From Panicum virgatum (taxonomy: Eukaryota > Streptophyta > Magnoliopsida > Poales > Poaceae): a stretch of DNA of 64,000 bases. The notes below the pieces were generated by a model. That model was not told where the DNA came from. It did no database searches and saw only the letters and a program-made list of their open reading frames with translations. Both the position numbers and the translations under genes were made by a program. Below, in pieces: positions 56,660 to 64,000 of the stretch (the stretch's first letter is position 1; each line of letters starts with the position of its first letter). The stretch lies in NCBI RefSeq assembly GCF_016808335.1, contig NC_053144.1, positions 19,452,403 through 19,516,402 of the forward strand. Direction: 5' to 3'.

Positions 56660-58436
56660 ATGGCCCCGTCCTCTCTCTTCGCCGCGGCGCGCCGCCTGCT
56701 CCGCCTCGGCGGCCGGGGCCGCAGCTGGATCCCCCCATCTCGCGCCGCCGCGTCCTCGTCTCGCAGCAGCAGCAGCAGCGAGGAGAAGCGACCGCGGCCA
56801 ACGAGCCTGCAGTCCACGCTGTGGCCGCTGGGCCACCCGGGCACGCTCCTGGTGCCGGAGATCGAACTGTGGGCGGCGCGGCCCGGGAATCGCTTCCGTG
56901 CCGTCGAGCTCCAGCGCATCGTCAAGGAGCTCCGCAGGAGGCGGCGCCCCGGCCAGGCCCTCGAGGTAGGTACTCTGGCCTTCCCCCGCGACTTCCTCCG
57001 CTCCTTGGTTACTGGTTCTGGTTGGCGCACGGTATATGTGTTCGATGCGTTGACGCTGATGGTGATTGACATCTATAACTCCGTCCGATCTAAGGCTACC
57101 ATTGCCAACAAGCATGTAATTAGTTAACACCTTCCACTCATTGATGTTCTAGCCTTCGAGGTCTTGTCACTGCAGGTTTCCTGAATGAAGCAGTCCGTGC
57201 AATTTTTATCTACTTTTAGAAGACTTCATCAATAATTAGGTCTTTTTTTTTTACTTTGCACAGGTCTCCGAATGGATGAACCTTAAGGGTCACGTCAAAT
57301 TCCTGCCCAAGGACCATGCAATTCACCTGGATTTGATCGGTGAAATTCATGGAGTAGGAGCAGCAGAGACCTACTTCAATAACCTGTCTGACAATGATAA
57401 GACGGAGAAACCCTACGGTGCACTTCTGAACTGCTACGCACGAGAGCTCCTTGTCGACAAAGCATTGGCCCATTTTCAGAAGATGAAAGAGCTGGGCTTT
57501 TTATTCTCCCCACTCCCCTACAACAACCTCATGAGCCTCTACACCAACCTGGGGCAGCATGAGAAGGTCCCTTCAGTGATGGCAGAAATGAAAAGCAATG
57601 GGATTATTCCTGACCAATTTAGCTACAGAATATGCATTAATTCGTATGGTGTGAGAGCAGATTTTTTTGGTCTGGAGAACACCCTGGAGGAGATGGAGTG
57701 TGAGCCTCAAATTACTGTTGACTGGAATACCTATGCTGTTGTGGCAAATAACTACATTAAGGGAAACCTAAGAGATAAGGCATACTCCGCATTACAGAAA
57801 GCAGAGTCAAAAATAGATAAAGGAAATTCGGATTGCTATAATCATCTGATTACCTTGTACGGCCACCTGGGGGACAAATCAGAGGTCAAGAGGCTGTGGG
57901 CACTCCAAATGTCGAACTGCAAGAGGCATATTAATAGGGACTACATCTCAATGCTTGCTGTACTCATGAAGCTTGATGAGATCGCAGAAGCTGAAGCTCT
58001 GTTGAAAGAGTGGGAGTCTAGTAAAAATGCATTCCACTTCCAAGTTCCAAATGTCCTGCTCATTGGGTACCGCCAGAAGGACTTGCTGGACAAGGCTGAG
58101 ACGCTGCTCGACAACTTCTTGAAAAAGGGAAAGGTGCCTACTTCATCCAGCTGGGCCATCGTGGCAATTGGCTATGCAGAGAAAGGTAATGCTGCAAAAG
58201 CTTATGAGCTGACGAAGAAAGCACTCCGTGTATACACCCCAAATAGTGGCTGGATCCCTAGGCCTTTGATGATTGAGATGATACTAAAGTATCTTGGAGA
58301 TGAAGGAGCGCTCAAGGATGTTGAAACTTTTGTTGATCTGCTGAAAGTTGCTGTGCCAATGAACTCGGATATGACGGAGGCTCTGTCAAGGGCTCGTGCA
58401 AGAGAAGAAAAGGAGGTTGTGGAGACAAATGCATGA
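56660..58436 (+). CDS. P-class pentatricopeptide repeat protein, organelle-targeted, two exons (paralogue)
   Basis: Exons are 56660-56965 and 57264-58436 (492 aa), phase 0, donor CTCGAG|GTAGGT and acceptor CACAG|GTCTCC. The N-terminal 50 residues are Arg/Ser/Ala-rich with no acidic residues before SSEEK, an organelle presequence. PPR units include PYGALLNCYARELLVDKALA, YNNLMSLYTNLGQHEKVPSV and CYNHLITLYGHLGDKSEVKR. The intron falls right after the residues ALE, exactly as in the divergent neighbour, and the protein lengths are nearly equal, so the two are paralogues from an inverted duplication. P-class with no editing domain; RNA target unknown. The ATG at 56660 is the first with this presequence; the frame is open further upstream only through promoter sequence. 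Confidence 0.9.
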
Positions 58437-58849
58437 GGCTGTTGTTGCCCGAGCTCTTGATAATTAACGAGATGGAGCTTTAGTTCTGCTGCTGTTGCCC
58501 TCCTTTTAAACTGCTACTCGTTCTACTTGGAAATAATTATGTCAGTTTTAGAATCTCTCTAGTTCATATGATTTTGTAGGGTGGCACTAGTAACTTATGA
58601 GAAGTACTGTATCCTTTTTAGTGGAGGTGCAAGGAATAGAAAAGGCGAACTCCTAGTCGGCAAAAGGCGGTGGTTTGATGAAGACCGAGCTACCTTCCAC
58701 ATACAGTCAGCCGGATTTACGATCGAACCGTCACTCTGGCCACAATGCCGTGAGCCGAAGCTGAAGCAAGCCGCGGCTTGGATGAGCGCGCGCCGGCGCG
58801 TAGCTGTTCACGGCGAGTCTGTCTGATCAAGGCACAGCAAATACCTCAC

Positions 58850-59300
58850 ACCGGCCATGCGCGCAACATGATGCGCATAAGCCTCTTCCAACTCCACGCG
58901 TTTGGTGGCTACGCGAGGAAAGGTAATAATGTTGCGAAAGCTTACGAGGGCCATGTTTGGTTTGCTTCCTATAGCACAAATTTTGACCAATAATTAGAGA
59001 TACTAAATAATTGTATTTTATAAAACTAATTTCACAATCCCGCGCTACTTCGCGAGACGAATTTAATGAGGTTTTTGACCGCATGATTACAAGATGGTAC
59101 TGTAGCATCACTGTAGACAATCATTGATTAATTACCGTCATTAGATTTATCGTGAAAAGTTATATTTATCCGTGAAAAAGTTTTTAAAACTTTGTTTAGT
59201 ACTCCATATATATATAAGATTCTTTTTTTTTGGAATGCGTGTGCTAGGAATGCTAAGAGAAACCAACCAGAGCTGAGCTGACGACCTGACGTAGAATTCC
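58850..59300 (+). pseudogene. PPR relic split by a MITE
   Basis: At 58900-58948 the peptide GGYARKGNNVAKAYE parallels IGYAEKGNAAKAYE of the intact gene (58169-58207). After the MITE, GAGCTGACGA (59275-59284) continues the parallel with GAGCTGACGAAG in the gene. It is only a trace with no usable frame. Confidence 0.6.
58949..59274. mobile_element. MITE of the ACGAATCTAATGA family inserted in the PPR relic, 326 bp
   Basis: Starts GGCCATGTTTGGTTTGC and ends GAGAAACCAACCAGAGCT, with GAG on both sides (58946-58948 and 59275-59277). GAGACGAATTTAATGAGG and TACTGTAGCATCACTGTAG are family words. Removing it restores the contiguous PPR-like text, which fixes the boundaries. Confidence 0.7.
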
Positions 59301-59457
59301 AACATCCGCGTACCGTGTATTTGGCCTGGCTCCGGCTAGGATTTCAATACTAGTACTTCACAGAAGCTAACAGTGCCAATGTGCTATTACGCCGCAAAGT
59401 CATATGAACGAATAAATTCTAAAACTGGCACAATTCTTTCATGTGGCGCCTACGTGA

Positions 59458-59769
59458 TGGAAAATTCTGAAACGGAACGAGCACGTATTGTTCCGAGTTT
59501 CTTCGCCGGGGGTTGGGGTGTGTGGGGGTGGAGGTGGTTGACATCCGGGAGGTTTTATCAGAGGGCTCGAGGTCGCTCAATTCAGTAGAAGCAAAAAGTG
59601 ACAGGAAGACGAGTGGAAAATTCTGAAACGGAACGAGCACGTATTGTTCCGAGTTTCTTCGCCGGGGGTTGGGGTGTGTGGGGGTGGAGGTGGTTGACAT
59701 CCGGGAGGTTTTATCAGAGGGCTCGAGGTCGCTCAATTCAGTAGAAGCAAAAAGTGACAGGAAGACGAG
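59458..59769. repeat. perfect tandem duplication, 156-bp unit
   Basis: 59458-59613 and 59614-59769 read identically, base for base as far as I can see. A very recent duplication, or an assembly artefact. Confidence 0.85.
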
Positions 59770-60490
59770 TGCGATGAGCCGAATTTCTTATACAGCGCGC
59801 GCCCCGCGACCGGTCCCGGCAAACGGATGACGTGGCGCGCGCTCGTCCACGCGTTCGTCGTCTTCAACCTCCAGCCGCAGGCGAAGTGGAGGGCGGGTGA
59901 AGCGGCCCGGGCGGGAGGTGGGCGGGGCGGTCGGCGGCGAGGTCGCCGCCGGCCGTGGGCGGCGGTGGGAGGCCGGCGGCCTTATTGTTTTGGGGTTGAT
60001 GGGGTTCGCCGGAGTTCTCCGGCTGTAGAGGGAGGCCGGGGGCGGCAGGGCGGCCCGGCGGAGGCGGCGGGTGCGGCAAGGCGCAGCGGTGGGGGCGCCG
60101 CCGGCCGGGCGGTGGGGGACGGCGGTTGGGCAGGGTTGGGGCGAGCTGCGGTGACGAGGCTCCGGCGGCGAGTTAGGGTGGGGGAGGTCGAGACGGCGGC
60201 GGCGGGGGCGAGCTCCGGCGACAAGTTAGGGTGGGGGAGGTCGAGACGGCGGCGGCGGATCCGGGGCAGGGCAGTGCCGGCGGCGGGGGCGAGCGCCGAC
60301 AGGGGTTAGCGAAGGGCGGGGCGGGGCGGGGCGCGGGGGCCTGGGTGAGGTGATCGTCAGGAGAAGAAAAAAGAAAACAAAGAAAACAGGAGGAGGAAGA
60401 TGAATAGTATCTAGAGCGAACCATTCGCTGCCACACACTCCTAGCGAACGAGCGCCGAGCAGCGTCCCCCGCGATGAGCAGCAGTGATCC
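59770..60490. other. GC-rich block without a convincing gene
   Basis: Strongly GC-rich with long frames on several strands. A ~54-bp unit containing GTTAGGGTGGGGGAGGTCGA is doubled (about 60171 and 60225). A GGGCGGGGCGGGGC run lies near 60315-60330. It may be an unannotated first exon or promoter, but no start, domain or splice structure is convincing. Confidence 0.35.
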
Positions 60491-61030
60491 GCGCAAGACG
60501 ATCCGGCATATGAATGCTTGGATAGTTGGATGTCGAGGACGATTGGCTCAAGCATTCAGTACCAAGTCCAACCTACATCTTGATCAAAAAAAAAAAAGTC
60601 CAACCTACATCAATTCTGTCCCCAGACGGCAGCCCGACACAGCATTACCACCGACCACATCAGGTAAATGCCTTCACTCCACACTTGGATGCAATCATGC
60701 CAAGTTTCTACAATGATCAACTACGTTGGAATCATGGCATCTTTAATAAACATACATAAACATTTCAATTCGTCCATCTATTAATCGTGATAAAAACCGA
60801 ATAAAAAGCTTCCAGCCTGTGCCAGGCCCAAAATTAAGCTGCATGCTGATATAAGACCAAATGGTACCGAAGCCGTCTCAGGTTATTCATTCTGCAGATG
60901 TCACAATTCGTAATGTGGCACTGACAGATGTCTCAAACGTGGATCTATGAATACATCGGCATAAATGTAATCTTAGCACAATTCAACTCTGGCCAGACAC
61001 TAGAACGCCAGCAAGACGAATGTAATGCGC
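60491..61030. other. intergenic / 3' UTR of the glutaredoxin gene
   Basis: The right part is probably the 3' UTR of the minus-strand glutaredoxin gene. An 18-base near-repeat (AAGTCCAACCTACATC) brackets an A-run at about 60564-60611. No gene seen. Confidence 0.4.
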
Positions 61031-62278
61031 CTACTCTGACAGGGTCAACTTCAGCTCTCCACTCTTCTCCATCTCAAGAATGATATCGCAGCCACCTATC
61101 AGCTCTGATTTGTAGTACAGTTGAGGGAAAGTAGGCCAATTGGAGTATGTCTTCAGACCTTGTCTAACTTCCTCATCGGATAAGATGTCGAAGGACCCAA
61201 AGCTGATCCCTTCCTTCTTCAGTGCATTCACAACCTTCGAACTGAAGCCGCAACGAGGAGCATCTGGGGTGCCCTTCATGAACAGCATCACTGGGGCTGA
61301 AGAAATCAGGGCCTTCAGTCTGTCCTCGAGAGTTACCTTTGCTATAACCCCTTTCTCAGACAGGACCTTCTCCAGTTCACCGCTCTTGTGCATCTCCATC
61401 ACTATGTCAGAACCACCAATCAGTTCACCTTTTATGTATAGCTGAGGGTAACTAGGCCAGTTTGAGAAAACCTTCAGACCCTGTCTAACCTCATCATCTG
61501 ACAGAATGTCAAAACTGGAGAAAGGAATGTTCTCTTGCTTAAGGATGTGAACCAACTTCCCACTGAACCCACACTTTGGCTCCTCAGGTGAACCTTTGAT
61601 AAATACCATCACAGGACTGGAATTAACAAGGCTTGCCAAACGAGCTTTCTGTGCATCAGTAAGCCCGACTGGTTCAGAAACTGCACCAGCTTTTCCAGAT
61701 GGAGCCTCAGGTTCCACTGCCTCAATGCTTTTGCTTCCCTGTGGTTTGAAGGGAATATTGTGCTCCTCAAAAACATCCTTCAATTCACCACTGTCATGCA
61801 TAGCAATAACAATATCACATCCACCAAGCAGCTCACCTTTGCAGTAGAGCTGAGGGAAAGTGGGCCAGTTAGAGAACTTCTTCATTCCTTCACGCACATC
61901 ATTGTCTGTGAGAATATCAAAGCTCCCAAAGTTGACTCCTTCCTGCTTCAAAATGTCAACCACTTTACGGCTGAAATCACACCTTGGTTGCTCAGGGGTT
62001 CCCTTCATAAACAGAAATACAGGATGGGAATTGACAAGCTGCTCCAAACGCTTATTCAGTGGATCTGGCAGGCTGTCGGAGTTTGTGCTCTCAGCAGCAG
62101 AAGATCCATTCCGCGGAGCCAATTCTTGGACTTTTTCAAGTACAGCAGGCCCAGCAGCCACTCCAAGGCTAGCAGGTACAGCGGACTCAGCAACACTGGC
62201 AGGCCCGGCAATTTTTGCAACCTTATTGGCCAGGCTAGCTGGATTTGCTCCCTCCAGAGTATCAACAGTTTTACCTTC
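61031..62278 (-). CDS. GRXS17: GRXS17-type monothiol glutaredoxin, large 3' exon (5' part outside the window)
   Basis: One exon of 415 codons plus stop. The acceptor TTGCAG|GAAGG is at 62279-62280, phase 0, and the frame begins with [10 protein letters not shown], the end of the thioredoxin-like domain of GRXS17. Three glutaredoxin domains follow, with active-site Cys at residues 100, 236 and 343 of this part. The second and third read CGFS; the first reads CDFS. Each has the [16 protein letters not shown] cis-Pro segment and a GGxDI glutathione/Fe-S binding motif. GRXS17 binds [2Fe-2S] clusters with glutathione, acts in cytosolic/nuclear iron-sulfur handling and redox, and is linked to heat tolerance and meristem growth in plants. 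The 5' exon (thioredoxin fold with WCxxS) is not found in 62.3-64.0 kb, so the first intron is longer than 1.7 kb. Confidence 0.92.
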   Translation of the reverse strand, partial: EGKTVDTLEGANPASLANKVAKIAGPASVAESAVPASLGVAAGPAVLEKVQELAPRNGSSAAESTNSDSLPDPLNKRLEQLVNSHPVFLFMKGTPEQPRCDFSRKVVDILKQEGVNFGSFDILTDNDVREGMKKFSNWPTFPQLYCKGELLGGCDIVIAMHDSGELKDVFEEHNIPFKPQGSKSIEAVEPEAPSGKAGAVSEPVGLTDAQKARLASLVNSSPVMVFIKGSPEEPKCGFSGKLVHILKQENIPFSSFDILSDDEVRQGLKVFSNWPSYPQLYIKGELIGGSDIVMEMHKSGELEKVLSEKGVIAKVTLEDRLKALISSAPVMLFMKGTPDAPRCGFSSKVVNALKKEGISFGSFDILSDEEVRQGLKTYSNWPTFPQLYYKSELIGGCDIILEMEKSGELKLTLSE

Positions 62279-62398
62279 CTGCAAGCAGATAATGTAAGAT
62301 GAGATTGAAAACCTCCTAATAAAGAAAAAACTAATACAAATCTACTTTGGGTAAAAACAGAACAATAAACTACTAGTCTCTTTGACATCTTCCATGTA

Positions 62399-62733
62399 CT
62401 CCCTCCGTTCGCGTTTCTAAGGCGCCCAGGCGTGGAGCGCAGAGACCAAGGGAAATATGCTGCTAGTGCTAGCTTTGAAATGCTACATCGATTGATTAAT
62501 TAACGCAAGCCACTCACTGCATGGCCACATGCAACGTCGCTTCGTTCCCCGGCCGCCCGCCAAACAGCTGTCAAAACAGCCGCGGCAAATATCCCCCCGC
62601 GCCAAATCAACAGCACAGAGAGCAATTAATGATGCGGGGGTACTCAGAGCAGCAGGAGTACCGAGATGTCACACCCAATATTTACGAAAAAGCAAAAAAC
62701 TGGCGCACGCCTAAGAAACGCGAACGGAGGGAG
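62399..62733. mobile_element. Stowaway MITE in the GRXS17 intron, 335 bp
   Basis: Ends CTCCCTCCGTTCGCGTTTCT and AGAAACGCGAACGGAGGGAG are near-perfect inverted repeats. TA on both sides (62397-62398 and 62734-62735). Confidence 0.9.
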
Positions 62734-62735
62734 TA

Positions 62736-64000
62736 GTTCTTAAACTGTGCCTTGCTAAATAAAATACGCAATACAAACACATAAACATAACAGTTACAGA
62801 ATTAAAAAACTGTCCATATACATAAAGATTGTTGTGAACATTGGCCAATGTTCAATAATTGCTTGGATCAGTCGATCAGCTAGTAGATTTAAACAATTTA
62901 TTTAATTTCGCTCAAGTGAGGAGGTGTACATCACCTAACCTCACATATGAAAGTATCACAACTATTGGACACATATAGTATACACTAGGGACTTCCACAG
63001 GCCAATAGAAACTCCTGAGAGATGACGACTCATGAGAATATAAAGGAGAAAAAAACACTATAAAACCTTCTGGAGGTGCAACCGTAGTCAGTTCACAGGT
63101 TCATATAACAGAAAACACTTCAAAATATGCTGCAAAAGGCCTTGAATTGCTGAAATCTATATTCCACACCATCACACAATACACCTAATCAAAAGTATTA
63201 TACTTCAAATAGAACCTTCAGCATAGAGTATTGAGTATTGACAGCACATCAAACAAATTTATACACAATCTTTGGTTCAGGAACGCTCAAGTAAATTGGT
63301 GAACTGACAATACCAAGTTGTTATCACACAACACTGTATATGAAAGCATATTCTGATAACTGTACTTGTATGAGACCCGAAGAACAAAGTTATGGTATTA
63401 GGCAACTAGGCATTGGAAAACCAGTTGGGGGGTTTTTTCTCCCAAATAATGCTAGTCAAGGCTCCCACCTCCCAGGCCTCGTTGAGAAGGGAGGGAGAAA
63501 CTAAAGAACCTTTGTCTATCTTGCTTAATCGATGGATGCAAATTAAAAATATAATTTTTTTATAGATAAACGTCCCCTAACACATGGAATCTATATGGAA
63601 ACCTCACACTAATATCTAACTACCAACAAATAATGCTATAAGTACTTCTGTTCGAGCAGTGCGCAGATGATAAAATACATATGGGACTAGTTGTACCCTT
63701 ATGCTATAGTGCCACTGCCATCATAGTATTAACTACATTAAAATTTCCTTTTTGCAGACAAAATAGCAAAATCATTCATCAAATATACTATATTGATGCA
63801 ATCAGTTGTAGAACAAATCATGAAAAGATCAATTCTGTGGATCCTTACAGAACTGCCACTCATTGTGAAAAATATATTTCACTCTACATCATCACTGATG
63901 ATAAAAGAGATTCTCAATTGTTCAACCTCAGTGAAGAAGACAACATAGTTCTATCAGAAAGACATTGTGCAAAACTAAAATAACAATATGACAAGAAGCA
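62736..64000. other. GRXS17: intron sequence of the GRXS17 gene
   Basis: AT-rich sequence inside the first intron of the minus-strand glutaredoxin gene. I see no exon on either strand. A plus-strand frame near 63681-63983 has no domain features. Confidence 0.45.

Noticed and set aside
59827..60309. 160-codon Gly/Arg/Ala-rich frame
   Set aside because: The translation follows GGC/GCG-rich simple sequence; no homology signal.
63681..63983. 100-codon plus-strand frame
   Set aside because: AT-rich, no domain, and it lies inside the intron of the glutaredoxin gene on the other strand.

Overview
This is plant nuclear DNA, almost certainly from a grass (Poaceae), and a panicoid grass is my best guess. 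The evidence is the very GC-rich first exons with GT-AG introns, chloroplast- and mitochondrion-targeted proteins of plant-only families, and a transposon load of the grass type: Stowaway MITEs with CTCCCTCCGT ends, Tourist-like MITEs, a tRNA-derived SINE, CACTA, hAT, copia and gypsy pieces. The exact species cannot be read from the sequence alone.

Layout. 1-5.1 kb is a compact gene cluster: a possible edge exon (minus), a 90-aa conserved small protein (minus), a thylakoid-lumen pentapeptide-repeat protein (plus, three exons) and a TPR protein (minus, two exons). 5.1-15.7 kb is a repeat island holding a 405-bp tandem duplication split by a MITE, a hAT MITE, a 4.07-kb solo LTR, a Stowaway element with a 732-bp solo LTR inside it, and a decayed Rf-like PPR pseudogene. 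15.7-19.6 kb is a RING-H2 protein gene (minus). 19.6-23.6 kb is repeats, including a SINE with a perfect 12-bp target duplication. 23.7-28.8 kb is a phosphatidylinositol-4-phosphate 5-kinase gene with MORN repeats (minus, eight coding exons). 29-33 kb is MITEs (CACTA, Tourist-like, hAT). 33.2-35.9 kb is a mitochondrial calcium uniporter gene (minus, two exons). 38.0-46.0 kb is a broken Ty1/copia element whose gag start is replaced by a piece of gypsy LTR, followed by a 5'-truncated LINE (46.0-47.2 kb). 47-54 kb has no convincing gene, only nested MITEs and homopolymer runs. 54.2-59.3 kb is a PPR cluster: a 3'-fragment pseudogene, two intact paralogous PPR genes head to head 178 bp apart, and a further PPR relic cut by a MITE. 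61.0-62.3 kb is the large 3' exon of a GRXS17-type multidomain monothiol glutaredoxin (minus); its 5' exon lies beyond the window.

The host genes do not form one pathway. They are independent nuclear genes, several for organelle proteins (thylakoid lumen, mitochondrial calcium channel, organelle PPR proteins). The most interesting local biology is the birth-and-death PPR cluster with its shared short promoter, the unusual CDFS active site in the first glutaredoxin domain, the uORF overlapping the PIP5K start codon, and several transposon insertions whose empty sites can be read in the same window. I found no CRISPR array, operon or phage-like system, and I do not claim a wholly new system.
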